A stretch of 64,000 nucleotides of DNA, taken from Alphaproteobacteria bacterium. Lineage in GTDB: Bacteria > Pseudomonadota > Alphaproteobacteria > Rhodospirillales > WMHbin7. This document shows positions 1 through 9,086 of this stretch, in pieces (position 1 is the first letter of the stretch; each line of letters opens with the position of its first letter). The DNA lies in assembly GCA_015231795.1 (NCBI GenBank), contig JADGAX010000001.1, forward strand, positions 62,001 through 126,000. The letters run 5' to 3'. Both the position numbers and the translations under genes were made by a program. The notes beneath the pieces are model-generated. The model was not told the origin of the DNA. It made no database searches and was given only the letters and a program-made list of their open reading frames with translations.

Positions 1-1467
1 CGGGTTCTGGTCTTTCTGCTGGCCTACAATGCCGAGCGGTTCATCCAGGATACGATGAAGCGAATCCCCGAAGAACTGAAGGAATTCGACACGCATGTAC
101 TGATCATCGACGATGCGTCGAGGGATCGCACTGCCGAAATGGCGCTGGAATTCCAAAAATCGACGCCGTTGCCCTTTCCCACTACCATCCTACGCAATCC
201 GGTCAATCAGAACTATGGCGGCAACGTCAAGCTGGGCATGCGCTATGCCATCCGCGAAGGCTTTGACGCCATCTGCCTGATCCATGGCGACGGCCAGTAT
301 CCGCCGGAAAAATTGCCGGAATTCGTACGCCCCTTGCTGGCGGGCGAAGCCGATGCCGTTTTCGGCTCACGCATGATGGTTCCCGCCGACGCCCTGAAAG
401 GCGGCATGCCGATGTATAAATATGTCGGCAACAAGGTGCTGACCCGTTTCGAGAATTGGGTGCTGGGCACCGATCTGTCGGAGTTCCACTCGGGCCTGCG
501 TCTCTATTCCGTCAAGGCGTTGGAGCGTTTGCCCTTTCATCTCAATTCCAACGATTTCCATTTCGACACGGAAATCATCGTGCAACTTCACTTCGCTGGC
601 CTCAGGATCAAGGAATTTCCCATTCCCACCCGTTATGGCGAAGAAGTCAGCCACGTCAACGGATTCAAATATGCCTGGGATATCGTCAAGCAGGCGACGT
701 TGGGCCAGTTGCAGCGCCTGAGCTTGGTCTATCAGCGCAAATTCGACGTGTCGCCCAAGGGACGCGAAGTGCTGTATCACGTCGGCAAGATGACTTTTAC
801 CGAGGCTCATCGCATGGCGGTCGAAACCGTACCCGCCCAGGCCAAGGTGTTGGATATCGGTTCGTCCGATGGGTTGGTAGGGGCGGCATTGAAGGAAAAG
901 GGTTGCCATGTCGCCGGCATCGACAAACATGCGCCACCCAAGGAGCGCGGGTATGATCGCTTCACGCCCTCAGACCTTGATCGCGACCCTTTGCCGGTTG
1001 ATCCCACCCACTTCGATTGCGTTCTGCTGCTCGATTTGCTGGGGCATCTGAAGGAACCCGAGCATTTCATGGAACGCTTGCATGAAAGCCTGGGGTCAAA
1101 GCCTGAAACCCAAGTCATCGTCACGGCTGGCAATATCGGTTTCATACTGAACCGTCTTCAATTGCTGTTCGGCTATTTCAATTACGGCAAGCGGGGCATT
1201 CTGGACGCCAGCCATACGCGCCTGTTCACGTTCCAAAGCCTGCCCAGATTGCTGGAGGAAGCAGGGTTCGAAGTCACCAGCGTGCAGGCGGTTCCCGCGC
1301 CATTCGAGCTGGCCCTGGGCGACAATGGCGTTACCAAGATTTTAGTAGCGCTCGACCGATTGCTGCTAAAGCTGTCGCGGGGATTGTTCGGTTTTCGCAT
1401 CTTTGTATTGGCCCGCCCGCGCCCGACACTGGATGGCATTCTCGCCAAGGCTGTTGCGCAGGAATAG
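1..1467 (+). CDS. Glycosyltransferase family 2 / SAM methyltransferase fusion (5' partial)
   Basis: The frame is open from base 1, so the true start lies upstream; 488 codons are visible. The first ~230 residues are a GT-A fold family 2 glycosyltransferase of the polyprenyl-phosphate/dolichyl-phosphate sugar transferase kind (IIDDASRDRT, then HGDGQYPPE carrying the acidic metal-binding residues). From about residue 265 a class I methyltransferase follows, with SAM motif LDIGSSDG near residue 283 and a later LLDLLGHLKEPEHF segment. The protein probably transfers a sugar to a lipid or glycan and methylates the product or a partner sugar; the substrate is unknown. It converges with rmlA with no gap, and lies in a polysaccharide locus. 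The fusion is read from the continuous frame; function is by family. Confidence 0.85.
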   Translation, partial: RVLVFLLAYNAERFIQDTMKRIPEELKEFDTHVLIIDDASRDRTAEMALEFQKSTPLPFPTTILRNPVNQNYGGNVKLGMRYAIREGFDAICLIHGDGQYPPEKLPEFVRPLLAGEADAVFGSRMMVPADALKGGMPMYKYVGNKVLTRFENWVLGTDLSEFHSGLRLYSVKALERLPFHLNSNDFHFDTEIIVQLHFAGLRIKEFPIPTRYGEEVSHVNGFKYAWDIVKQATLGQLQRLSLVYQRKFDVSPKGREVLYHVGKMTFTEAHRMAVETVPAQAKVLDIGSSDGLVGAALKEKGCHVAGIDKHAPPKERGYDRFTPSDLDRDPLPVDPTHFDCVLLLDLLGHLKEPEHFMERLHESLGSKPETQVIVTAGNIGFILNRLQLLFGYFNYGKRGILDASHTRLFTFQSLPRLLEEAGFEVTSVQAVPAPFELALGDNGVTKILVALDRLLLKLSRGLFGFRIFVLARPRPTLDGILAKAVAQE

Positions 1468-2352
1468 CTATTCCGCCATCCGCCTCGTTTCGGCGGCAAT
1501 GCGTTTCAAATAGTCGCCATAGCCGCTTTTGCCGTAAGGGGCGATCAGGCTTTCAAAACGGGCCAGATCGATGAACCCCATGCGCAGCGCGATTTCTTCC
1601 AGGCAGGCGATCTTCAGTCCTTGGCGGGATTCCACCGTTTGCACGAATTGCGCCGCCTGCAGCAGTGAATCATGCGTGCCGGTATCCAGCCAAGCATAGC
1701 CGCGCGACAGATGTTGGACAGTCAGCGCCCCCAGTTCCAGATAAAGACGGTTGAGGTCGGTGATTTCCAACTCGCCCCTGGGCGAGGGTTTCAGCGAGGC
1801 CGCCAAATCGCAAACCCGGTTGTCGTAGAAATACAAACCCGTCACCGCCCAGTTGGATTCCGGTGCCGTGGGTTTTTCTTCCAGCTTGGTGACCTTGCCT
1901 GATTTGTCGAAACTGACGACGCCGTAGCGTTCGGGATCGGCAACCTCATAGGCGAAAACGGTGGCACCCTGGTTCGAACGCGCCGCTTCTTGCACCAAGC
2001 CGCGCAATCCGTGGCCGTAATAGATGTTGTCGCCCAGCACCATGGCGACTGAATCCTGGCCGATGAACTCGCGCCCGATGATGAAAGCCTCGGCCAGGCC
2101 GTTTGGTTGCGGCTGTTCAGCGTATGAGATGTTCAGGCCAAGATTAGATCCGTTGCCCAGCAATTGGCGAAAACGCTCAATGGCGTCCGGCGTCGTGATC
2201 AGCAGAATGTCCCTGATGCCTGCCAGCATCAGCACCGACAGTGGGTAATAGACCATCGGCTTGTCGTAGATAGGCAACAGTTGTTTGTTCACCGCCTTGG
2301 TCATTGGATGCAGGCGCGTGCCCGAACCGCCAGCTAGTACGATACCCTTCAC
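1468..2352 (-). CDS. rmlA: Glucose-1-phosphate thymidylyltransferase
   Basis: 294 residues, the usual RmlA length. It makes dTDP-glucose from dTTP and glucose-1-phosphate, the first step of the dTDP-6-deoxyhexose pathway in the cytosol. The nucleotidyltransferase signature [11 protein letters not shown] is at residues 9-19, followed by [16 protein letters not shown]. The start is GTG, which overlaps the rmlB stop by four bases (GTGA), so the gene is translationally coupled behind rmlB. It is the last gene of a minus-strand run beginning near 8900. Close relatives include the RmlA/RfbA/RffH group; the rmlB and rmlC neighbours support the rhamnose-type assignment. Confidence 0.95.
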   Translation of the reverse strand: MKGIVLAGGSGTRLHPMTKAVNKQLLPIYDKPMVYYPLSVLMLAGIRDILLITTPDAIERFRQLLGNGSNLGLNISYAEQPQPNGLAEAFIIGREFIGQDSVAMVLGDNIYYGHGLRGLVQEAARSNQGATVFAYEVADPERYGVVSFDKSGKVTKLEEKPTAPESNWAVTGLYFYDNRVCDLAASLKPSPRGELEITDLNRLYLELGALTVQHLSRGYAWLDTGTHDSLLQAAQFVQTVESRQGLKIACLEEIALRMGFIDLARFESLIAPYGKSGYGDYLKRIAAETRRMAE

Positions 2353-3413
2353 CGCTTTTCTCCCGTGCCAGCGCGTTGGGTCGCCTTGTGCTTTTCAACC
2401 AATGACTCCCACCAGCCGCGATTGTCCAGATACCAAATGACGGTATTGCGCAATCCTTGCTCAAACGAAACGGATGGCTGCCAACCTAGCTCATTTTGCA
2501 GTTTTGTCGCATCGATGGCGTAACGATGATCGTGACCGGGTCTGTCTGTCACATACGAAATCAGACGCGCATGCGGTCTGTGGGGCGAGGCGGGGACGAG
2601 TTCGTCCATAAGCCGACATAGGGTTTCGACGACATCGATATTGCGTTTCTCCGATCTGCCGCCCACCAGATAGCTTTCGCCCAGACGCCCACTTTCCAAG
2701 ATGGAAATCAAGGCGCTGGCATGGTCATCGACGAACAGCCAGTCGCGCACGTTTTCGCCTTTGCCATAGACGGGCAGGGGCTGGCCTGCCAGGGCGCGCA
2801 CGATCATCAGGGGGATCAGCTTTTCGGGGAATTGGTAGGGTCCGTAATTGTTCGAGCAATTGGACAGGACCACCGGCAAGCCATAGGTATGATGCCAGGC
2901 CAGCGCCAGATGATCCGATGCCGCCTTTGACGCCGAATAGGGCGAGCGCGGATGGTAGGGCGTGGTCTCGGTAAAGGCGGGATCGTTTGGCCCCAGACTT
3001 CCGAACACCTCGTCAGTGGATACATGATGGAAGCGAAAGGCCGCCTTCCTCTCGCCCGCAAGGCCGCGCCAGTAATCGAGCGCCTCTTCCAGCAGGCGAT
3101 AGGTGCCGGTGATATTGGTGTCGATGAATTCAGCCGGGCCGTCGATCGAGCGATCGACATGGCTTTCCGCTGCCAGATGCATGATGGCGTCGGGCTGATG
3201 CTTGGCCAGGACGGAGCGAACGGCAGCGCTGTCTCGGATGTCGGCTTGCTCGAAGGCATAGCGTTCGTGCGTCGCGACCGCAGCAAGCGAGGCCGGATTG
3301 GCCGCATAGGTCAGCGCATCGAGATTGACCACCTGATGCGCCGTTTGGCTGATCAGGCGGCGCACCACCGCGCCGCCGATGAAACCTGCCCCGCCGGTGA
3401 CGAGAATCTTCAT
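2349..3413 (-). CDS. rmlB: dTDP-glucose 4,6-dehydratase
   Basis: 354 residues; converts dTDP-glucose to dTDP-4-keto-6-deoxyglucose. This is an extended short-chain dehydrogenase: NAD-binding GGAGFIGG at residues 7-14, the RmlB-specific STDEVFG with Thr133-Asp134-Glu135, and the catalytic YSASK (Tyr159, Lys163). It overlaps rmlC by an ATGA (3410-3413) and rmlA by a GTGA, giving a tight rmlC-rmlB-rmlA order. Its product is the branch point for rhamnose and for deoxygenated or C-methylated sugars, which matters here because a His-type DegT dehydrase and a C-methyltransferase lie in the same run. Confidence 0.96.
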   Translation of the reverse strand: MKILVTGGAGFIGGAVVRRLISQTAHQVVNLDALTYAANPASLAAVATHERYAFEQADIRDSAAVRSVLAKHQPDAIMHLAAESHVDRSIDGPAEFIDTNITGTYRLLEEALDYWRGLAGERKAAFRFHHVSTDEVFGSLGPNDPAFTETTPYHPRSPYSASKAASDHLALAWHHTYGLPVVLSNCSNNYGPYQFPEKLIPLMIVRALAGQPLPVYGKGENVRDWLFVDDHASALISILESGRLGESYLVGGRSEKRNIDVVETLCRLMDELVPASPHRPHARLISYVTDRPGHDHRYAIDATKLQNELGWQPSVSFEQGLRNTVIWYLDNRGWWESLVEKHKATQRAGTGEKR

Positions 3414-3985
3414 GGCGCGCCACCGAAACGCCCGAAGAGGGGCGGCAAATCCTTAAGCCTTGGAAAGGTTGTGTCGCGTTCTGCCAGAATGGCTTCGTCC
3501 TCGGCCACCGGCCAAGCGATGGCAAGGTCGGGATCATTCCACAACAGGCCATGCTTGTTGCATTCGGGGCTGTAGGGCGACGACAGTTTGTAGACCAGCT
3601 CGGTGCCGTCTTGCATGGCGCAGAAACCGTGCGCGAACCCCGTGGGTATGTAAAGCAGCTTCCAGTCGGTTTCATCCAGCTCGACGGCCACATGTTGACC
3701 GAAACTGGGCGACCCTTGCCTGAGATCGACGGCGACGTCCAACGCCTTGCCCCTGGCGACGCGCACCAGTTTGGCCTGCGCCCGGGGCGGCGTTTGGAAA
3801 TGCAGGGCGCGCACCGTCCCTTTTCTGTTCTGGCGCGACAGTCCGTCCAGCACCCAGTTCTGGCAAATGTCCAGGCCCTCGAATTTCGCGGCATCCCAGG
3901 TTTCGACGAACAGGCCGCGCGCATCGGCGTGCGGGTCAAGGTGCACGATCTTCACATCGGGGATGGCGGTGTCTTCAAGGCGCAT
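3410..3985 (-). CDS. rmlC: dTDP-4-dehydrorhamnose 3,5-epimerase
   Basis: 191 residues, cupin-fold epimerase of the RmlC family. It inverts C3 and C5 of dTDP-4-keto-6-deoxyglucose. Visible catalytic residues are His62 in RALHFQ, Tyr132 and Tyr138 ([12 protein letters not shown]) and His119 in GFAHGF. The start lies 11 bases inside the preceding reductase gene, so the two are coupled. No canonical rmlD follows; the reductase upstream may act in that position or on a different product, so the end sugar need not be rhamnose. Confidence 0.94.
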   Translation of the reverse strand: MRLEDTAIPDVKIVHLDPHADARGLFVETWDAAKFEGLDICQNWVLDGLSRQNRKGTVRALHFQTPPRAQAKLVRVARGKALDVAVDLRQGSPSFGQHVAVELDETDWKLLYIPTGFAHGFCAMQDGTELVYKLSSPYSPECNKHGLLWNDPDLAIAWPVAEDEAILAERDTTFPRLKDLPPLFGRFGGAP

Positions 3986-4868
3986 GGGGACCCGCGATCA
4001 AGGTTTTCAGCAACCCCTCCTTCAAGTTGACGGTAGCTTTCCAACCGGGAATTTGCGGACCTTGCCAAGGAATGTCGATATGCCGCGCGGGGACCTTCCA
4101 TTCGCCCCATAATTTGTTGATGCTGCGCCCGGCGACCTCTTCCAGCGTGACGACGACATCTCGAATGGCGTGCCTGAATCCGGATACGGCAAAGCGTCGG
4201 TTCTGCCAATCTTGCTGCCTTCCGATCAGTCCTGCGCCAGCCAGATACAAGGCTTCTGCCACGTCGCTGCGATAGGTCAGATCCATCACCATGTTTTCGG
4301 CGGGCAACGGCAAGGGAGCGCCGGTTTCCAGCGCCTTGATCAGCGAGGGCACAAGTTTGGCGCGCTTGTCGCCGGGGCCATAAGTGTCGAACAAAATCAG
4401 CGTGGTCGCGTTCAGCCCCAGATCCGCATGATAGGCCAGGATCGTTTCGAACGCTTCCTTGCTGGCGGCGTACAGATTGAAGGGCCTGGGCGTTTGCGAC
4501 TGGTAGAATTGGGCAAAGGTGCCGACATTGACGAAGTTGATGAAATCGCGCCGGATCAGCGAGTCCAATAGGCATGCGCCCAGGGTGACGTTGGCGTCGA
4601 TCAGGCGCTGAATGTCGTCGGGAGCCGGATCGCGCAAATACAGATTGGCCAAGTGATAGGTGATGTTGGGGCGGCTTTTGCGCACCGCTTCGTCGATGGA
4701 GGTGGCCGTTCCGTCAATGGGATGCAAGAAGACGCCCTGGCGGGCCAGCCCTGTCGTGTCGGTCTTTTCGCGCACGATGGCGTGGACCTCAAGCCCCAAT
4801 TTCAAAAGCCGCTCGGCAAGGGCCATTCCCGGAAAGCTGGTGGCACCTGTGAGCAAAGCGCGGCGCAT
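3975..4868 (-). CDS. NAD(P)-dependent sugar epimerase/reductase
   Basis: 297 residues, extended short-chain dehydrogenase/reductase. The N-terminal nucleotide motif is GATSFPG (residues 8-14) and the catalytic pair is Tyr133/Lys137 in LYAASK with Thr117 nearby. It probably reduces a nucleotide-linked 4-keto sugar made by the dehydratase/dehydrase genes beside it, the role played by CDP-paratose/abequose synthases and by 4-ketoreductases in dTDP-deoxysugar pathways. It sits between rmlC (11-base overlap) and the DegT-type gene (8-base gap). It is not a clear RmlD. The substrate is inferred only from context. Confidence 0.8.
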   Translation of the reverse strand: MRRALLTGATSFPGMALAERLLKLGLEVHAIVREKTDTTGLARQGVFLHPIDGTATSIDEAVRKSRPNITYHLANLYLRDPAPDDIQRLIDANVTLGACLLDSLIRRDFINFVNVGTFAQFYQSQTPRPFNLYAASKEAFETILAYHADLGLNATTLILFDTYGPGDKRAKLVPSLIKALETGAPLPLPAENMVMDLTYRSDVAEALYLAGAGLIGRQQDWQNRRFAVSGFRHAIRDVVVTLEEVAGRSINKLWGEWKVPARHIDIPWQGPQIPGWKATVNLKEGLLKTLIAGPHAP

Positions 4869-4876
4869 CGTCGGAC

Positions 4877-6073
4877 CTAGAATGTCTTGGCGAAAGAGCG
4901 GAATGTTTCTTCGACATAGGCCAGGGCCTTGGCGTCAAGCCCCTGATGGCAACCGATCAGAATGCCGCCCCGCATCACGCGATCGGCATTGGCGAATCCT
5001 TCGGGATCGGCCCGGTGGGCAATGCCCTTGAAGCCCGGTTGGCGCAGAATGTTGCCGGTGAAAACGGTGCGCGTTTGAATGTCGCGCTTCTCGAAATGGA
5101 TCTGCAGATCGCGCCGGGTGAAAGGGGCGTCGTCCCTCACAATCAGCGGGAAGGCCAGCCATCCGGTGCGCACGTCGCTGCGCTGGCGCGGCAGGATGAA
5201 CCAGTTCTCATATTGAGAGAAGAAACGCAGCAAGGCCTGGAAGTTGGCCTCGCGGGTTTGGATGAAGCCCTCCAGCTTGGCCAACTGGGCCAGCCCAAAG
5301 GCCGCCGAGATTTCAGAGGGCAGGAAATTATAGCCTATGCCCTCGAAAATGAATTTTGAATCGTAGGGAATGCCATCGACCTCGGCATTGAATCTGGCAT
5401 CGACGCTTTCGGTCTCTCCCATCAAACTGCTGGATCGGCCCCAACCGCGCAAAAGCGTGGCGCGGCGCGCCAAGCCCTCGTCGTTCATGCTGATCATGCC
5501 GCCGAAACCGGCGGCGGTCACCACATGCGATGCATAGAAGCTGGTGACGGAAATGTCGGCCAGGGTGCCGGTGGGGCGACCCGAAATGGTGGCGCCCAGC
5601 GTGTCGCAAGAATCTTCGATCACGTAAAGGCCGCGGCTGTCGGCGATGCGGCGCAACTCCACCCAGTCGGGCAGATTGCCGATCAGGTTGGGAATCATCA
5701 GCGCCTTGGTCTTGGGGCCGATCAGCGCTTCGATGCGCTTCGTGTCCACGACATAGCTGTCGGGTTCCACATCGCAAAAGACCGGCATAAGACCCAGTTG
5801 GATCAGAGGCGCTACCGTCGTGGCGAAGGTCAGGGCGGGGGTGATGACCTCGGCCCCCTTGGGCAGGTCGAGGGCGGCAAAGGCCAGCAGGTTGGCCGAC
5901 GAGCCGGAATTGACCATCAAACCATGGCGCTTTCCGAACAAGGCCGCGATCTTGCCTTCAAACTCGGCCACCTTGGGTCCGGTCATCAGAGCCAGCGACT
6001 GATTGCGCAGCACATCGATGACGGCGGCGATCTCTTCTTCGCCATAAATGGCTTGCCCATAGAAAACACGCAT
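4877..6073 (-). CDS. DegT/DnrJ-fold PLP enzyme with His in place of the catalytic Lys (RfbH/ColD/SpnQ-like 3-dehydrase)
   Basis: I start this gene at the ATG at 6071-6073, where TGATG joins it to the upstream methyltransferase stop, giving 398 residues. The fold I aminotransferase-like motifs are present: GSSANLLAFAAL for the phosphate site and VIEDSCDTLGA with Asp154 for the PLP nitrogen. At the Schiff-base position the sequence reads SFYASHVVTAAGFGG, with His183 where aminotransferases have Lys. Known His variants (RfbH/E1, ColD, SpnQ) catalyse C3 deoxygenation of 4-keto-6-deoxyhexoses rather than transamination. Its likely product is a 3,6-dideoxy sugar on a dTDP carrier, given rmlAB alongside. 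Some DegT proteins of unknown reaction could share the substitution. Confidence 0.85.
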   Translation of the reverse strand: MRVFYGQAIYGEEEIAAVIDVLRNQSLALMTGPKVAEFEGKIAALFGKRHGLMVNSGSSANLLAFAALDLPKGAEVITPALTFATTVAPLIQLGLMPVFCDVEPDSYVVDTKRIEALIGPKTKALMIPNLIGNLPDWVELRRIADSRGLYVIEDSCDTLGATISGRPTGTLADISVTSFYASHVVTAAGFGGMISMNDEGLARRATLLRGWGRSSSLMGETESVDARFNAEVDGIPYDSKFIFEGIGYNFLPSEISAAFGLAQLAKLEGFIQTREANFQALLRFFSQYENWFILPRQRSDVRTGWLAFPLIVRDDAPFTRRDLQIHFEKRDIQTRTVFTGNILRQPGFKGIAHRADPEGFANADRVMRGGILIGCHQGLDAKALAYVEETFRSFAKTF

Positions 6074-7296
6074 CAGACGATCTCCACTTTGCGCACGGGC
6101 ATGATCCACTTGCCGCCCTGCGCCCGCCAGGACTGTTCCTTGGCGTCGATTTCCTTGAAATGGTTCCAGGCGAACAGCACGGCTGCATCGGGCGGCTGGG
6201 CTCGGAATTGATCAGGCGCCACGACGGGAATGTGGCTGCCCGGCGCGAAGGTGTTTTGCTTGGCGGGCGTGCTGTCTTGTATCCAATCCAGGTGCTCGGG
6301 CGTGATGCCGCACCAGTTGATGACGGTGGCGCTTTTGGCGGTGGCGCCATAGCCCACGACGCGTTTGCCCTGGCGTTTGTACCCGTCGATCAGGTTCATC
6401 AGACGATCACGCGATTCCTCGCAGCGCTGCTTGAAGCGCAGGTAGGTTTCCGCCTTGTCCAGTCCCAACCGCTGTTCCTTGCCCTGGGCCGCAGTCAGTT
6501 CAGGCGAAGGGGAACGCACGCCTTTGCGCCCAAGATGGTAGCGCATGCAGCCACCATGATGGTCATTGTGCTCGACATGGAACACTTCCAGCCCATGGCG
6601 TCCGAAGGCGTTGTTCAGCGCCGTGATCGACCAGATATACATGTGTTCGGCGTAAACTTGGTCATAGGCGCAGTCTTCGACCATGTCGCCCAGATAGGGG
6701 TCTTCTTGGATCATAACGCCGGTGGGCTTGAGCAAGATGGCAACGCCTGCCGCCACGGCATTGATGTCTTCGATATGGTGCATGGTGTTGGTGGCGATGA
6801 ATAGATCGGCGTTGCCGTGTTCCGCCACGATCTGCTTGGCCGTTTCGACGCCGAAGAAGGCGCATAGGGTTTGAACTCCCTTGGCTCTGGCAGCCTCGGC
6901 GACATTGGCGGATGGCTCGATTCCCAGGTGCCGGATGCCCGCATCGGCGAAGTTCCGCAGCGTGATGCCGTCGTTTGAGCCGATCTCGGTCACGAAACAG
7001 TCGGGACCGGTCAGGTAGCGCTTCTTCAAATCCTCGGCCATCTCGGCGAAGTGGCGGCTCATCACCGCCGAAGTGCTGGCGAAATAGGCATAATGATCAT
7101 GGAACATCTGCTCGGGCCTGGGAATTTCCACGATCTGAAAGCATTTGCAGGAAGGGCAAAGGGCCGGTTTCAGTTCGTAGAAATACTCGCCCGCGAACTC
7201 GGCTTTCGAGCGCAGGAAGGCGTTGGCGATCGGCATGCGACCGAACGACATGAAGGGGACGACAGGGGTTTGGCAGATGCGGCAAGAATAGATCAT
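6073..7296 (-). CDS. Sugar C-methyltransferase (TylC3/NovU type)
   Basis: 407 residues from the ATG at 7294-7296; the reading frame stays open upstream, but that part is compositionally unlike protein. The N-terminus has the zinc-binding methyltransferase domain (Cys5, Cys8, Cys47, Cys50; MPIANAFL), the centre has a SAM site EIGSNDG near residues 104-110, and the C-terminus matches the C-methyltransferase partner domain (YGATAKSATVINW). Families with this three-part layout methylate a carbon of dTDP-4-keto-deoxysugars, usually C3. Directly upstream of the 3-dehydrase-like gene with a one-base overlap, it suggests a branched or C-methyl deoxysugar in the surface polysaccharide. The position methylated cannot be read from the sequence. 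Confidence 0.88.
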   Translation of the reverse strand: MIYSCRICQTPVVPFMSFGRMPIANAFLRSKAEFAGEYFYELKPALCPSCKCFQIVEIPRPEQMFHDHYAYFASTSAVMSRHFAEMAEDLKKRYLTGPDCFVTEIGSNDGITLRNFADAGIRHLGIEPSANVAEAARAKGVQTLCAFFGVETAKQIVAEHGNADLFIATNTMHHIEDINAVAAGVAILLKPTGVMIQEDPYLGDMVEDCAYDQVYAEHMYIWSITALNNAFGRHGLEVFHVEHNDHHGGCMRYHLGRKGVRSPSPELTAAQGKEQRLGLDKAETYLRFKQRCEESRDRLMNLIDGYKRQGKRVVGYGATAKSATVINWCGITPEHLDWIQDSTPAKQNTFAPGSHIPVVAPDQFRAQPPDAAVLFAWNHFKEIDAKEQSWRAQGGKWIMPVRKVEIV

Positions 7297-7331
7297 GGCA
7301 AGCGGCAAGCTAGCTTCTTGAGAAGGGGAAA

Positions 7332-8900
7332 TCAACCGCCCCGGCAGCCCCAGAGGTCGAAGAATCGCCCTTTTTCCTTGGCTTCGTAGCTTTCCAGAAA
7401 TGCTTGACGGTAGGAAAACAGGAAATCCTGGCCCAAAAAGACGCTGGACATAGTGAACGGCTGCTCTTGGGCGGGGATCAGCCATAAGTCGGTCTGACAT
7501 TTGGCTAGTCGTTCTCGTCTGGCCGCCGATGGGGGAAGGCCGACAAAGGCGGCTTCCATGTCCGACCAGCCATCGAAGGTGTTGGGATGGCCCGCAAAGG
7601 CCAGCATGGGCTTCAAGAAAGTGGCGCGGTAGGTTTCCGCCACGTCGCGCCCGAAGCCCATTTCTACCGATTGGCCGGGATGGCGGGTCAGGATACCCTC
7701 TATCTCGGCCTTGGCTTCGCTCATCCAAGCTCTTTCATTCATGTATTTATGCATGCGCCGCTGAGCGGGCCAGCCCAAGAACAGAGGGATCAGGATCAGA
7801 AGCAACAGCGCGCCGGTCAGGCGTTTTGGGCTGGCGGGCAGAGCGGCCCGGCCAAGGCGCAGGCATAAATCGGCCCAGATGGGCAGGAAGGGGACCAGTT
7901 GATACCAAGCGCTTCCCGCCACCGATGCGGGATAAAGTCCAATCAGAACGCATAATCCATAGCCAAGGGCATAAAGCCGTTCATTCTGCTCCAACCCCTT
8001 CCAGGCCCAAGGCAACAGCAAAAGCGGGGTCAGAAACGGCAGCATGCGTTTCAGGGCGTAAAGCAGCAGATCTGGTTCGATGCCGCGCACGCCGACCACC
8101 TTGGACAGGCCGCCCAGATACAGATCAAGCGGAAAGGATGGGTGCAGGAATGGCATGTACCAAGCCGCGGCGGCACAAAATGCCGCCAGCGGCCAAGCCA
8201 GAAGCCAGCGCCTGGCGGCAAAGCCAAGTGCTAGCGGCGCCAGGAACAAAAATCCATGGGCCTTTACATTCATGGCCAATCCGACCGCCGCGCCTAACGC
8301 CAAAGGGGCGGCCCACCAGACCTTGCCGGAGCGCCCGAACTGGGCGCTGGCGGTCAGGCCCAGGCTGGCGATCATCAAAGTGATCGGATCGGCCCTGGTC
8401 CAGAAGCTATAGGGGGTTGCCATGAGCATTCCCGCCCCCAACAGCGCCAATCCCGGCGCCAGCCAGAGTTGGCCAAACCTGTTCCAAACATGGTGGGCGA
8501 AGGCGGCCAGGGTTACGATGGCCGCCAGAATGCCCCCCAATTTACTGGCGGCAATCGAGCCGCCGAAAAGGGTAAGCCAGAAGCCGTTCCACAGATAGGG
8601 CAGGGGGCCGTAAACGGTCAGCAGAAAATCAGGCGCGTCTGGGGGCATATAGGCAGGCAAGCCCTGGGCGACGCGCCAGGAGCGCGAGGCCATGTTGGGT
8701 TCGCCGTGATCGAAATATGAAGCAAAATCAATATAATGAATGAAAAGCCAAGCCAGCAGACCCAAAATGGCCAAGCTGACGGCGCTAAACAGATGGCGCT
8801 TTGCTAAATCTGCGCCAATGGCTGGGAATCGTTGAGTATCTGGCATGGGGGCGAGATTGTCCGAGCTTTGCTCTTGCGTCCATTGAAAATTAACGCTCAT
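7332..8900 (-). CDS. Multi-pass membrane protein, GT-C glycosyltransferase-like
   Basis: 522 residues from the ATG at 8898-8900; another ATG at 8846 would give 504, and neither has a convincing ribosome site. After a ~50-residue lead there is a transmembrane helix (AVSLAILGLLAWLFIHYI), then a periplasmic-type loop and about nine more hydrophobic helices, ending in a ~110-residue soluble C-terminus. The layout (first long loop after helix 1, many helices, C-terminal soluble tail) resembles ArnT/PMT-type GT-C transferases that use polyprenyl-phosphate sugars at the periplasmic face. No diagnostic motif is certain. It begins the minus-strand polysaccharide run. Confidence 0.6.
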   Translation of the reverse strand: MSVNFQWTQEQSSDNLAPMPDTQRFPAIGADLAKRHLFSAVSLAILGLLAWLFIHYIDFASYFDHGEPNMASRSWRVAQGLPAYMPPDAPDFLLTVYGPLPYLWNGFWLTLFGGSIAASKLGGILAAIVTLAAFAHHVWNRFGQLWLAPGLALLGAGMLMATPYSFWTRADPITLMIASLGLTASAQFGRSGKVWWAAPLALGAAVGLAMNVKAHGFLFLAPLALGFAARRWLLAWPLAAFCAAAAWYMPFLHPSFPLDLYLGGLSKVVGVRGIEPDLLLYALKRMLPFLTPLLLLPWAWKGLEQNERLYALGYGLCVLIGLYPASVAGSAWYQLVPFLPIWADLCLRLGRAALPASPKRLTGALLLLILIPLFLGWPAQRRMHKYMNERAWMSEAKAEIEGILTRHPGQSVEMGFGRDVAETYRATFLKPMLAFAGHPNTFDGWSDMEAAFVGLPPSAARRERLAKCQTDLWLIPAQEQPFTMSSVFLGQDFLFSYRQAFLESYEAKEKGRFFDLWGCRGG

Positions 8901-8966
8901 GCGCGTATATTCTAGGTGTGGCTGCTGAATGCGGCGTGGCCGTCGGATAGGCGGCAAGTGAACAGG

Positions 8967-9086
8967 ATGTTCAAAATGATGCTCGTTCTTGCGACGTTGC
9001 TTTCCTCCTTGATGCTCTGTTGGTCGGCTTGCGGGCAATCGCGAGCGGTGCCGGTGCCTGCGCGCAATCGCGCCAGGAGGTGGTAA
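8967..9086 (+). CDS. Very small putative lipoprotein (39 residues)
   Basis: Short frame beginning ATG TTC AAA ATG ATG, encoding a hydrophobic signal-like core (MLVLATLLSSLMLCW) followed by SAC and a basic tail ending NRARRW. The Cys at residue 22 could be lipidated, although Trp at -3 of the lipobox is atypical. Its TAA stop overlaps the ATG of the next gene (TAATG at 9084-9088), and the strong AGGAGG of that next gene lies inside its last codons. This coupling argues for real translation, possibly as a leader or a lysis/entericidin-like peptide. It could also be only a translational leader. No function is assigned. Confidence 0.5.
   Translation: MFKMMLVLATLLSSLMLCWSACGQSRAVPVPARNRARRW

Noticed and set aside
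7297-7728. N-terminal extension of the C-methyltransferase frame
   Set aside because: The extra 144 residues are Arg/Pro-rich, overlap the membrane-protein gene and precede a typical MIYSCRIC start of the family.
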